A model generated the notes under the pieces. The model ran no database searches. It worked only from the letters and a program-made list of their open reading frames with translations, and was not told the DNA's origin. Made by a program: the position numbers and the translations under genes. Positions 52,932 to 61,459 of a stretch of 64,000 bases of DNA are shown piece by piece (positions within the stretch are counted from its first letter, which is position 1; every line of letters starts with the position of its first letter). Origin of the DNA: Stenotrophomonas bentonitica (GTDB taxonomy: Bacteria > Pseudomonadota > Gammaproteobacteria > Xanthomonadales > Xanthomonadaceae); the NCBI RefSeq assembly GCF_002887735.1, contig NZ_PKQP01000005.1, forward strand, positions 186,001 to 250,000, written 5' to 3'.

Positions 52932-54659
52932 TTGAACGCGGTTGCCCAGGACCCCACTGCAGAATCCACCGCTGAATCCCGCATCGTCGGGGTATTGCTG
53001 GAGAAAGGCCGGCTCAAGGACAGCGATCTGGCCCGCGCGCGTCCGCTGCACCGTGAATCCGGTGGCAGCCTGCTCGGCCTGCTGGTCCGCCTGGGGCTGG
53101 TATCAGAGCGCGACCATGCACAGACCTGCGCCGAGGTTCTCGGCCTGCCGCTGCTCGACGCCAAGGCCGTGCCGGAATCGCCGCCCGAAGCGCTGCTGGA
53201 CGGGCTGCCGCTGACGGTGCGATTCCTCAAGCAGTTCCATGTCTGCCCCCTCGCATTGCAGGACGACGCGCTGGATCTGTGGCTGTCCGATCCACAGGAC
53301 CCGTATGCGGCCGATGCCGTGCAGCTGGCGATGGCGCTGCCGGTCCGCCTGCATGTCGGCCTGCGCTCGGAAATCGATGATCTGATCGAGCGCTGGTTCG
53401 GCCAGGGCCGCAGCGCGATGGGCGCGATCATCGAAACCGCGGACGGTGAAGGTGCGGCGGTCGACGACATCGAACACCTGCGCGACCTGGCGTCCGAAGC
53501 GCCGGTGATCCGGCTGGTCAACCTCGTGATCCAGCGGGCGGTGGAACTGCGCGCCTCCGATATTCATATCGAACCGTTCGAGAATCGCCTGAAGGTGCGC
53601 TACCGCGTAGACGGCGTGCTGATCGAAGGGGAAAGCCCGCCGGTGAATCTCACCGCTGCGGTGATCAGCCGCATCAAGATCATGGCGCGGCTCAACATCG
53701 CCGAACGTCGCCTGCCGCAGGACGGCCGCATCATGCTGCGCGTGCAGGGCAAGGAACTGGACCTGCGCGTGAGCAGCGTACCGACCGCGCACGGCGAAAG
53801 CGTGGTCATGCGTCTGCTCGACCGCGACACCGTTGTGTTCGATTTCCATCGATTGGGGTTCACCGAGGCGTTCCTGCCGCAGTTCCGCAAGGTGCTGGAA
53901 CAGCCACACGGCATCCTGCTGGTCACCGGCCCGACCGGTTCGGGCAAGACCACCACGCTGTACACCGCGCTGAGCCAGCTCAATACCGCCGACGTCAAGA
54001 TCATCACCGTCGAAGATCCGGTGGAGTACCAGATCGAAGGCATCAACCAGATCCAGGCCAAGCCGCAGATCGGGCTGGATTTCGCCAATGCGCTGCGCAG
54101 CATCGTGCGCCAGGACCCGGACATCATCATGATCGGTGAAATGCGCGACCTGGAAACCGCGCGCATCGCGATCCAGTCCGCGCTCACCGGCCACCTGGTG
54201 CTGTCCACGCTGCACACCAACAACGCCGCAGGCGGCATCACCCGCCTGCTCGACATGGGCGTGGAAGATTATCTGCTCACCTCCACCATCAATGGCATCC
54301 TGGCCCAGCGCCTGGTGCGCAGGCTGGAGCCCCAGCACGCCCAGCGCTATCGCGCATCGCCCGAAGAGATCGATAAATTCGGCCTGCGCCGGCTGCAGCC
54401 GGAGGGTGAGATTTTCCTGTATCGCGCGCAGCCCTCGGCGATCGCACCGACCGGGTACCTGGGCCGGACCACCATCGTGGAATTCCTGGTGATGAACGAT
54501 GCGCTGCGCAGTGCGGTGATGCGTCGGGCCGGGATGGGCGAGATCGAGCAGATCGCGCGTGCCGCGGGCATGCGCACCATGTACGAAGACGGGCTGTCCA
54601 AAGCCCTGCAGGGCCACACCACGCTGGAAGAAGTGCTGCGCGTGACGGAGGATGCCTGA
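52932..54659 (+). CDS. gspE: Type II secretion ATPase GspE (XpsE)
   Basis: A TTG start with AGGAGAA just upstream gives 575 residues. N1/N2 domains are followed by the secretion ATPase core: Walker A GPTGSGKTTTLYTAL, Asp box (TVEDPVEYQIEGINQIQ), Walker B IIMIGEMRDLETA and His box GHLVLSTLHTNNA. The C-terminal segment where most GspE proteins bind zinc through four cysteines (CxxC...CxxC) contains none here (RRLEPQHAQ ... QPSAIAPTGYLGRT). It powers pseudopilus assembly from the cytoplasm with GspL and GspF. First gene of the Xps order E-F-G-H-I-J-K-L-M-N-D. Confidence 0.96.
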   Translation: MNAVAQDPTAESTAESRIVGVLLEKGRLKDSDLARARPLHRESGGSLLGLLVRLGLVSERDHAQTCAEVLGLPLLDAKAVPESPPEALLDGLPLTVRFLKQFHVCPLALQDDALDLWLSDPQDPYAADAVQLAMALPVRLHVGLRSEIDDLIERWFGQGRSAMGAIIETADGEGAAVDDIEHLRDLASEAPVIRLVNLVIQRAVELRASDIHIEPFENRLKVRYRVDGVLIEGESPPVNLTAAVISRIKIMARLNIAERRLPQDGRIMLRVQGKELDLRVSSVPTAHGESVVMRLLDRDTVVFDFHRLGFTEAFLPQFRKVLEQPHGILLVTGPTGSGKTTTLYTALSQLNTADVKIITVEDPVEYQIEGINQIQAKPQIGLDFANALRSIVRQDPDIIMIGEMRDLETARIAIQSALTGHLVLSTLHTNNAAGGITRLLDMGVEDYLLTSTINGILAQRLVRRLEPQHAQRYRASPEEIDKFGLRRLQPEGEIFLYRAQPSAIAPTGYLGRTTIVEFLVMNDALRSAVMRRAGMGEIEQIARAAGMRTMYEDGLSKALQGHTTLEEVLRVTEDA

Positions 54660-54696
54660 TGCGTGCCTGCGGCCAATACCGGGTGGGTGGCTGAGC

Positions 54697-55917
54697 ATGC
54701 CCCAGTACCGCTACAAGGCGCTCAATGCCCACGGCGAACTGTTCGATGGCCAGATGGAGGCAGCCAGCGAAGCGGAGGTCGCCGCGCGGCTGCAGGACCA
54801 GGGCCACATGCCGATGGAGGCACGTCTGGCCAGCGAGGGTGTCGCTGGGGCGTCGTCGTGGCTGGCGCTGCTGCGCCGCAAGCCGTTCGATGGCGGCGCG
54901 CTGGTGCAGTTCACCCAGCAGCTGGCCACGCTGCTCGGTGCCGGCCAGCCGCTGGACCGCGCGCTGAGCATCCTGCTGGAACTGCCCGAAGACGAGCGTA
55001 CCCGCCGCGTCATCACCGACATCCGCGACATCGTGCGCGGTGGCGCACCACTCTCGACCGCGCTGGAACGCCAGCACGGATTGTTCTCCCGGCTGTACAT
55101 CAACATGGTGCGCGCCGGTGAGGCCGGCGGCAGCCTGCACGACACCCTGCAGCGACTCTCGGATTACCTCGAGCGCAGCGCCGAGCTGAAAGGGCGCGTG
55201 ATCAACGCGCTGATCTACCCGGCGATCCTGTTGGTGGTGGTCGGCGGTGCGCTGCTGTTCCTGCTGGGTTACGTCGTGCCGCAGTTCGCGCTGATGTACG
55301 AGAGCCTGGATGTCGCGCTGCCCTGGTTCACCCAGTGGGTGCTCACCGCCGGGCTGGTGGTGCGCGAAGGCTGGGTCATCATGATCGTGGTGCCGGCCGT
55401 GATCGCGCTGGTAGTGGAACGGCGGCTGCGGCAACCGGCCGCGCGCCTGGCCGTGGATGGCTGGCTGCTGCAGCGCAAAGGCATCGGCCCGCTGCTGGGC
55501 AAGCTGGAGACCGCACGCCTGGCCCGCACGCTGGGCACGCTGCTGCGCAACGGCGTGCCACTGCTGTCCGGCCTGGGCATCGCGCGCAATGTGTTGAGCA
55601 ACCGCGCGCTGGCTGCCGACGTGGATGCCGCCAGCGACGAGGTCAAGAATGGCAACGGGCTGTCGGCCTCGCTGTCGCGGGGCAAGCGGTTTCCGCGGCT
55701 GGCACTGCAGATGATCCAGGTCGGCGAGGAATCCGGTGCGCTGGATACGATGCTGCTCAAGACCGCCGATACGTTCGAGCAGGAAAGCGCGCGCGCGATC
55801 GACCGTCTGCTGTCGGCACTGGTGCCGGTGATCACCCTGGTGCTGGCCTCGGTGGTCGGCCTGGTGATCGTGGCCGTGCTGGTGCCGCTGTACGACCTGA
55901 CCAATGCCATCGGCTGA
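54697..55917 (+). CDS. gspF: Type II secretion inner-membrane platform GspF (XpsF)
   Basis: From MPQYRYKALNAHGELFDG, 406 residues, the expected length. Two GspF repeats: FTQQLATLLGAGQPLDRALS and LARTLGTLLRNGVPLLSGL, with three membrane helices (around 170-190, 220-240 and 375-400). It anchors the ATPase and pilin assembly. It starts 37 bases after gspE; an in-frame start at 54652 exists but gives a non-family N-terminus. Confidence 0.96.
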   Translation: MPQYRYKALNAHGELFDGQMEAASEAEVAARLQDQGHMPMEARLASEGVAGASSWLALLRRKPFDGGALVQFTQQLATLLGAGQPLDRALSILLELPEDERTRRVITDIRDIVRGGAPLSTALERQHGLFSRLYINMVRAGEAGGSLHDTLQRLSDYLERSAELKGRVINALIYPAILLVVVGGALLFLLGYVVPQFALMYESLDVALPWFTQWVLTAGLVVREGWVIMIVVPAVIALVVERRLRQPAARLAVDGWLLQRKGIGPLLGKLETARLARTLGTLLRNGVPLLSGLGIARNVLSNRALAADVDAASDEVKNGNGLSASLSRGKRFPRLALQMIQVGEESGALDTMLLKTADTFEQESARAIDRLLSALVPVITLVLASVVGLVIVAVLVPLYDLTNAIG

Positions 55918-55965
55918 CCGGCCGCTGGTCAACACCTCTACGATTCGATGCAAGGAGCCTGCCAC

Positions 55966-56397
55966 ATGCAACGCCGCCGCCTGACCCGCTTCTCTTCCGC
56001 GCGCCACCAGTCCGGCATGAGCCTGCTGGAAATCATCATCGTCATCGTGCTGATCGGCGCGGTGCTGACCCTGGTCGGCAGCCGAGTGCTCGGCGGCGCC
56101 GACCGCGGCAAGGCCAACATCGCCAAGGCGCAGGTGCAGACCATGGCCGGCAAGATCGACAACTACCAGCTGGACACCGGCAAGCTGCCGGCCAAGCTGG
56201 AGGATCTGGTCACCCAGCCCAGCGGCAGTGCCGGCTGGCTCGGTCCGTACGCCAAGCCGGCCGATCTCAACGACCCGTGGGGCCACGCGCTGGAGTACCG
56301 CGTCCCGGGCGAAGGCCAGCCGTACGACCTGATCAGCCTGGGCAAGGATGGCAAGGTGGGCGGCAGCAGTTACGACGCGGACATCCGGTACGAGTAA
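55966..56397 (+). CDS. gspG: Major pseudopilin GspG (XpsG)
   Basis: 143 residues; the ATG is chosen because AAGGAG lies eight bases upstream. The prepilin peptidase site is HQSG|MSLLEIIIVIVLIG, with Met instead of the usual Phe at +1 and the conserved Glu at +5. The globular part has LDTGKLPAKLEDLV, WGHALEYRVPG and a calcium-loop-like LGKDGKVGGSSYDADI. It polymerises to the pseudopilus. Confidence 0.96.
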   Translation: MQRRRLTRFSSARHQSGMSLLEIIIVIVLIGAVLTLVGSRVLGGADRGKANIAKAQVQTMAGKIDNYQLDTGKLPAKLEDLVTQPSGSAGWLGPYAKPADLNDPWGHALEYRVPGEGQPYDLISLGKDGKVGGSSYDADIRYE

Positions 56398-56421
56398 TCG
56401 GCATTGCGAGCACTGTGGTCC

Positions 56422-56907
56422 ATGCCGAGCAGACCGCCGCGCCGCGTGCCCACGGGCATGCATGCGCGTGGCCTGTCGTTGCTGGAAATGCTGCTGGTGG
56501 TCGCGCTGATCGCCATCATCGGCGTGGTCACCGCCACCGCGATGAACGGCGGCATCGACGGCATGCGCCTGCGCAATGCCGGCAAGGAAATCGCCACCCA
56601 GCTGCGTTACACGCGTACCCAGGCGATCGCTACCGGGCAGACCCAGCGCTTCGTGATCGACCCGCGTGCGCGGACGTGGCAGGCGGCCAACGGCCGCCAC
56701 GGGCAGATTCCGGCGGCGTTGGATGTACGGTTCCGTGGCGCCGGCCAGCTCGGTGCCGCACCCGGGCAGGGCGCGATCGCCTTCTTCGCCGACGGCGCCG
56801 CCAGTGGCGGCACCATCGAAGTGAGCACGCGGGGCGCAGCCTGGGACATCCACGTGGGCTGGATCACCGGCGAAGTGCGTGCCGGCCCGCGCCGGGAGGG
56901 CCGATGA
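56422..56907 (+). CDS. gspH: Minor pseudopilin GspH (XpsH)
   Basis: About 161 residues from MPSRPPRRVPTG; a TTG six codons earlier (56404) is an alternative, and no clear ribosome site decides. Cleavage site HARG|LSLLEMLLVVALI. The remainder fits GspH (QLRYTRTQAIATGQTQRFVI; AIAFFADGAASGG). It ends in an ATGA overlap with gspI. Confidence 0.92.
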   Translation: MPSRPPRRVPTGMHARGLSLLEMLLVVALIAIIGVVTATAMNGGIDGMRLRNAGKEIATQLRYTRTQAIATGQTQRFVIDPRARTWQAANGRHGQIPAALDVRFRGAGQLGAAPGQGAIAFFADGAASGGTIEVSTRGAAWDIHVGWITGEVRAGPRREGR

Positions 56908-57320
56908 GGCGCCAGCGTGGGTATTCGCTGCTGGAGGTGATCATCGCCTTCGCGCTGCTGGCGCTTGCGCTGACCCTGCTGCTGGGCAGCCTGTCCGGCG
57001 CGGCGCGCCAGGTCGGGCAGGCCGACGTGCGCAGCCGCGCGACACTGTATGCGCAATCATTGCTGGCCAGCACGGGGGTGGAAAGCCCCTTGCAGGAAGG
57101 CAGCACGCAGGGAGAGTGGGAGCAGGGCAGGTACCGCTGGCAACTGCAGGTGGCGCCCTACCAGGAGCCCCGCAGCGCTACCGGTCCGGTCACGGTGGAC
57201 GTTGGCGGCCCGACCCTGGCACAGATCACCCTGCAGGTACGCTGGGGCGAGGGCAATGGCGAGCAGCTGCAATGGCGCAGCCTGCGCCTGTTGCCGCCGG
57301 TGCCGGGCGCACCACGATGA
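56904..57320 (+). CDS. gspI: Minor pseudopilin GspI (XpsI)
   Basis: 138 residues: MRRQRG|YSLLEVIIAFALLALA prepilin start, then a YAQSLLASTGVESPL segment and a beta-sheet C-terminus (RYRWQLQVAPY; ITLQVRWGE). Coupled to gspH and gspJ by four-base overlaps. Part of the I-J-K tip complex. Confidence 0.94.
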   Translation: MRRQRGYSLLEVIIAFALLALALTLLLGSLSGAARQVGQADVRSRATLYAQSLLASTGVESPLQEGSTQGEWEQGRYRWQLQVAPYQEPRSATGPVTVDVGGPTLAQITLQVRWGEGNGEQLQWRSLRLLPPVPGAPR

Positions 57321-57955
57321 CAGCACGCGCACGCCGGGCCGCCGGCTTCACCCTGATCGAAATCCTGCTGGCGACCGCCTTGCTCGTCGGCGGCCTGGCG
57401 TTGGCCTTCGCCACCGTGCGCTCGGCCATGGCGATCAGCCAACGCGGCGAGCGCATGGCCGCGCAGAACGAGCGCATGCGCGCGGTGGAAGGTTTCCTGC
57501 GGCGGCGCCTGTCCACCGCACTGGTGATCGCGACCACCCCGCCGGACCCGACCCGCGATCCGGTGTATTTCATGGGCGAGCCGCAGCGCATGCTGTTCGT
57601 CTCGGATCTGCCGGGCTATCTGGGTCGCGGCGGGCCGTATGCACACGAGCTGCAGGTCCGCCACGCCGCGGGCGCCGAGCAGCTGGAGGTCGCGCTGACC
57701 CTGCTGCAGAACGGCGAGGCGATCGAGGAAGATCCGCCACGCCCGCCGGAAATGCTGGCCGATCAGCTGCGCGAGGTGCGCTTCCGTTATCGCGGCACCG
57801 ACCCGCGCACTGGTCAGTTGACGCCGTGGCTGGACCGCTGGGATGACACCCGCCGCCTGCCGTTGCTGGTCTCGATCGAGATCGTGCCGCTGCAGGGGCC
57901 GGCCTGGCCGCCGATGATCGCCGCGCTGCCACCGTCACGTGGGGATCGCCCATGA
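57317..57955 (+). CDS. gspJ: Minor pseudopilin GspJ (XpsJ)
   Basis: 212 residues with classical cleavage site AAG|FTLIEILLATALL and a globular domain (FLRRRLSTALVIATTPPDP; LREVRFRYRGTDP). Starts and ends in ATGA overlaps with its neighbours. Part of the pseudopilus tip. Confidence 0.94.
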   Translation: MTARARRAAGFTLIEILLATALLVGGLALAFATVRSAMAISQRGERMAAQNERMRAVEGFLRRRLSTALVIATTPPDPTRDPVYFMGEPQRMLFVSDLPGYLGRGGPYAHELQVRHAAGAEQLEVALTLLQNGEAIEEDPPRPPEMLADQLREVRFRYRGTDPRTGQLTPWLDRWDDTRRLPLLVSIEIVPLQGPAWPPMIAALPPSRGDRP

Positions 57956-58815
57956 GGCCGGTACGTGGCGCCGCGCTCGTCCTGGTGTTGTGGCTGATCG
58001 CCCTGCTGACCGCGGTGGTCGGCGCGTTCGCCCTGAGCGCGCGCGTGGAGCACATGCAGCAGCGCGTGATCGGTGACGATGCCATCGGGCAGGAGTACGC
58101 GCGCGCAGGGCTGGAGTACGCGCTGCACCGCCTGCAGCCGCGCGCCGCCCAGCCGGCCTGGGTTGCCGATGGCCGCCGCTACCGGTGGACGTTCGATACG
58201 CGCCGGATCGATCTGACGATCCTCGATGAGAACGGCAAGATCAATCTGAACCTGGCCGACGTGAGCCTGCTCAACGCGTTCCTGCGTGCGATGGGGGAGG
58301 AGCCCGGGCGCGCCCAGCAGTTGGCCGGCGCCATCGTCGACTGGCGTGACGCGGACAGCCTCAAACAGCCCGGTGGCGGCGCGGAGACGCCCGATTACCT
58401 CGCCGCCGGGCTGCCCTACGGCGCACGCAACGCGCGCTATGAGACGGTCGGCGAGCTGCAGCGCGTGCTCGGCATGGAGGCGGACCTGTATGCGCGGATC
58501 GAGCCGATGCTGACCCTGTACAGCCGCCAGGCACGGCCTGACCCGCGCGTTGCCGCGGGCCCGGTGCTGACCGCACTGGGGCTGGATGCAGAGCGCCTGC
58601 TGGCCGAACGCGAACGCGCGGCCGCCGCTGATGAAGCTGGATTGCCGGTCGCGCCGCTTGCAGGTGGCAGTGGCACCTATAGTATCGAGAGTCGCGCCAC
58701 GGACGAACGCGGCCGGGTATCGGTACTGCGCGCCGTGGTGCGGATGGGGTCGGCAGGCACGCCGGGAACGGCTTACACAGTACTTCGCTGGGAACAGGGA
58801 ATGGCAGCAAGATGA
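57952..58815 (+). CDS. gspK: Minor pseudopilin GspK (XpsK)
   Basis: 287 residues, larger than other pseudopilins as usual for GspK. Start VRG|AALVLVLWLIALLTAV lacks Glu at +5, a GspK feature. The alpha domain includes LTILDENGKINLNLADVSLL and IVDWRDADSLKQPGGGAE. It caps the pseudopilus tip. Coupled by overlap to gspL. Confidence 0.95.
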   Translation: MRPVRGAALVLVLWLIALLTAVVGAFALSARVEHMQQRVIGDDAIGQEYARAGLEYALHRLQPRAAQPAWVADGRRYRWTFDTRRIDLTILDENGKINLNLADVSLLNAFLRAMGEEPGRAQQLAGAIVDWRDADSLKQPGGGAETPDYLAAGLPYGARNARYETVGELQRVLGMEADLYARIEPMLTLYSRQARPDPRVAAGPVLTALGLDAERLLAERERAAAADEAGLPVAPLAGGSGTYSIESRATDERGRVSVLRAVVRMGSAGTPGTAYTVLRWEQGMAAR

Positions 58816-59960
58816 CGGCATGGCGTGACAGTCTGGTGCGGGCCCGCGGGCGCGTGTCGCCCGGCGTGGGCAGCAGCCTGCGCTGGTGGCGGCAGTCGTT
58901 GCTGGCCTGGCTGCCGGTTCGGTGGCAATGGGCGATGGGCTGGTCGCGTTCGCGCCTGCTGCTGCTGCGCGAGGGCGAGGTACTGCGCCTGCAGCGACAG
59001 ACCGGCGAGCAGATCGAGGCCATCGCGGAGCTGCCGTGGCCCGTCCCGCCCGCCGCGCTCGATGGCGTGCTCGATGCGCGCCTGCGCAGCCTGCCCCGGC
59101 ACTGGTTGCTGCCGGTCGGGAGCGTGCTGCGCCGTCCGCTGCGCTTGCCGGCGGCCGCCGCCGAGCGGCTGCGCGATGTGGTCGGATTCGAAATCGATCG
59201 GCAGACCCCGTTCGATGCCAGCCAGGTCAGCTATGACGTGCGCGAGCTCGGGGCCTTGCCGGATGGCCAGCTGCAGGTCGAGCTGGTGGTGATCCCGCGC
59301 GCGCAGCTGGACCAGTGGGCGCAGCAGGCCGGGCCATGGGCACAGGCGGTGGCCGGCGTCGATGCAGTGGATGCCGCTGACCGGCCGCTCGACGTCAACC
59401 TGCTGCCGCTGGCGCAGCGGCAGCCCTGTCGCGACCCGATGGCCCGCTGGAACTGGCTCCTGGCCGCGAGCACGATCGTGCTGCTCGCGCTGGCCGGCCA
59501 CCAGCTGCTGGACAACCGCCAGGCCGCGGCGGACCAGCTGCGCGCACAGGTGGATGACGCCGCGCGTGATGCGCGCCGGGTCGCGGCCGAGCGCCAGCAG
59601 TTGCAGAGCCTGGTCGAAGGCGCCGCGTTCCTGGAAGGCCGGCGCGGCGAGCACGCTAGTACCGTGGAACTGTGGAACGAGCTGACCCGCCTGCTGCCCG
59701 ATGGCACCTATCTGGAAAAACTCTCGATCGAAGGCAACACACTGCAGTTGATCGGGCTCAGCCGCGAAGCCTCGCAGTTGGTGCCGCTGCTGCAGGACTC
59801 GCCGCTGTGGCGCAAGGTCAACCTGACCGGCGTGCTGCAGGCCGATGGGGCAACCAGCGGCCGCGACCGTTTCACGCTGACGGCCGAGCTGCAGCCGCTG
59901 CCCGGTGCGGCCCCGCCCGCGAAGGAGGTTGCCGATGGCAGCACAACCGACGCGCCGTGA
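58812..59960 (+). CDS. gspL: Type II secretion protein GspL (XpsL)
   Basis: 382 residues. An actin-like cytoplasmic domain (LPLRLPAAAAERLRDVVGFEI region) is followed by one membrane helix (WNWLLAASTIVLLALAGHQL, about 215-235) and a periplasmic PilN-like ferredoxin fold (LTRLLPDGTYLEKLSIEGNT). It recruits GspE to the membrane. It overlaps gspM by 26 bases. Confidence 0.93.
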   Translation: MTAWRDSLVRARGRVSPGVGSSLRWWRQSLLAWLPVRWQWAMGWSRSRLLLLREGEVLRLQRQTGEQIEAIAELPWPVPPAALDGVLDARLRSLPRHWLLPVGSVLRRPLRLPAAAAERLRDVVGFEIDRQTPFDASQVSYDVRELGALPDGQLQVELVVIPRAQLDQWAQQAGPWAQAVAGVDAVDAADRPLDVNLLPLAQRQPCRDPMARWNWLLAASTIVLLALAGHQLLDNRQAAADQLRAQVDDAARDARRVAAERQQLQSLVEGAAFLEGRRGEHASTVELWNELTRLLPDGTYLEKLSIEGNTLQLIGLSREASQLVPLLQDSPLWRKVNLTGVLQADGATSGRDRFTLTAELQPLPGAAPPAKEVADGSTTDAP

Positions 59961-60678
59961 TCGCTGGCTCGCGCTTGGCCTGCTGCTGGCGGTGATCGCC
60001 GTGGCGTACCTGCTGCTCGTGCACCCGTGGTTGACCCGCCCCCTGCTGGCGATCAATGCCGACATCGCCGCCGTGCAGGAGCGCCAACAGCGCGTGGATG
60101 CGCAGCTGGCGCAGCGCGGGCAGATCGCCACCCAACTGCGCGAGGTGCAGGCCGCCCTCGAGGGCCGCCCTGGCTTCCTGCGCGAGGCCACTGCCGAATC
60201 GGCCGCCGCGGCGCTCTCCAGCCGCCTGCAGGATGCGGTGGCGTCGGCCAGCCCGGGCAACCGCAGCTGCACGATCAGCAATCGCACCCCGCTGCCCGAT
60301 GCCAACCGCGAGGCTGCCTTCCCGCGTGTGGCCCTGCAGGTGCGCCTGCGCTGCGGCGTGCCGGAAATGGCGGCCGTGCTGCACACGCTGGAGACCGGCA
60401 GCCCGCGCCTGTTCGTGGAGAACCTCAACCTGCTCGCGCAGCGCTTCCAGCAGTCGCCCAGCGAAACCGGCACCGGCCTGGATGTGTCCTTCGAACTGGT
60501 CGGTCATCTGCGCCCCGGCGCAGCGCTGGCGCCTGACGCGCCCGCGCCGGCCCCACTGCCACCGCCGTCCGGGCAGGATGCCGGGCAGGACGGCGGCCCG
60601 GATGCGGCCCCGCCCAGCGATGCAGCCGAGCCCGCGCCCGCACCGGACGCTGCCGGGGAGGCCCAGCATGAAGCTTGA
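59935..60678 (+). CDS. gspM: Type II secretion protein GspM (XpsM)
   Basis: From MAAQPTRRDRWLALGL (GAAGGAGG upstream, inside gspL), 247 residues. One N-terminal helix (WLALGLLLAVIAVAYLLLV), a coiled-coil part (IAAVQERQQRVDAQLAQRG) and a periplasmic ferredoxin-like domain, then a Pro/Ala/Asp-rich tail that is probably disordered. Partner of GspL. Confidence 0.92.
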   Translation: MAAQPTRRDRWLALGLLLAVIAVAYLLLVHPWLTRPLLAINADIAAVQERQQRVDAQLAQRGQIATQLREVQAALEGRPGFLREATAESAAAALSSRLQDAVASASPGNRSCTISNRTPLPDANREAAFPRVALQVRLRCGVPEMAAVLHTLETGSPRLFVENLNLLAQRFQQSPSETGTGLDVSFELVGHLRPGAALAPDAPAPAPLPPPSGQDAGQDGGPDAAPPSDAAEPAPAPDAAGEAQHEA

Positions 60679-61450
60679 AGCAGCTGGCCTGCGGACCTGG
60701 TGGCTGGGCGGCATCGCCCTGTGGGCGCTGGCGATCTGGATCGCCACGCTGTTCGGCCTGGGCCAGCGCATCGCGCCGGCCACGGACGGCGATATGGGCC
60801 CTGCGCCGCTGCCCCACCTGGCTCCCGCCGCGCCCGAGCGGATGAGCTCGGCCAGCACCTATGCCCAGATCGGCGCCCGCCCGCTGTTCGCCGAAGATCG
60901 CCAACCGCGCCCGTACCTGCTCGGTGGCACCGAACAGGGCACCGCCAGCAGCGTGTCACTGACCGGCGTGCTGCTTACACCGGGTTTCGGGATGGCGATC
61001 CTGACCACCGACCAGCGCCAGTCGCTGCGACTGCGGCTGAATGGTGAAGCGGTGAACGGCTGGCAGCTGCTGGCGCTGGAACCGCGTCGCGCCACCGTCA
61101 GTGGCCCCGGTGGCACGCAGGTCCTGGAATTGCCGGTGTTCAATGGGCAAGGCGGTGAACCACCGACGGTGCTGGGCGCTACGCCGCTCACCGCGGTGCC
61201 TCCGGCCGGTGCCGGCGCGCGCCCGATCAATGGCGCCGCAGCGATGCCCGCACCGGCGCCGGGCGCATCACCTGCGCCGCAGGCAGCGACGCCATCGAAT
61301 GCGGGGGCCCCCGCGCAGAACGCGCAGGGTCCCAGCGAAGCCGACATGAAGGCGATCCGCGAGCGCATCCAGGCGCGTCGCCAGCAATTGCAGCAGCAAC
61401 AGCAGCAGTCGCAGCAACCGCCCGCGGGCGGCTCCGGCCACAACCCTTAG
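60668..61450 (+). CDS. gspN: Type II secretion protein GspN/XpsN (GspC-type linker)
   Basis: 260 residues: an N-terminal helix (WWLGGIALWALAIWIATLFG), a homology-region-like beta domain (ARPLFAEDRQPRP; VSLTGVLLTPGFGMAILTT; LRLNGEAVNGWQLLALEP), then a Pro/Ala linker and a Gln-rich end (RIQARRQQLQQQQQQSQQ). In Xanthomonas XpsN takes the place of GspC, linking the inner platform to the secretin XpsD. It overlaps gspM by 11 bases. Confidence 0.9.
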   Translation: MKLEAAGLRTWWLGGIALWALAIWIATLFGLGQRIAPATDGDMGPAPLPHLAPAAPERMSSASTYAQIGARPLFAEDRQPRPYLLGGTEQGTASSVSLTGVLLTPGFGMAILTTDQRQSLRLRLNGEAVNGWQLLALEPRRATVSGPGGTQVLELPVFNGQGGEPPTVLGATPLTAVPPAGAGARPINGAAAMPAPAPGASPAPQAATPSNAGAPAQNAQGPSEADMKAIRERIQARRQQLQQQQQQSQQPPAGGSGHNP

Positions 61451-61459
61451 AGTGACAGC

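Noticed and set aside
61355..61445. Gln-rich CAG/CAA run at the end of gspN as a phase-variable repeat
   Set aside because: The run is short and mixes CAG and CAA codons, so slippage is unlikely, and it lies in a disordered tail.
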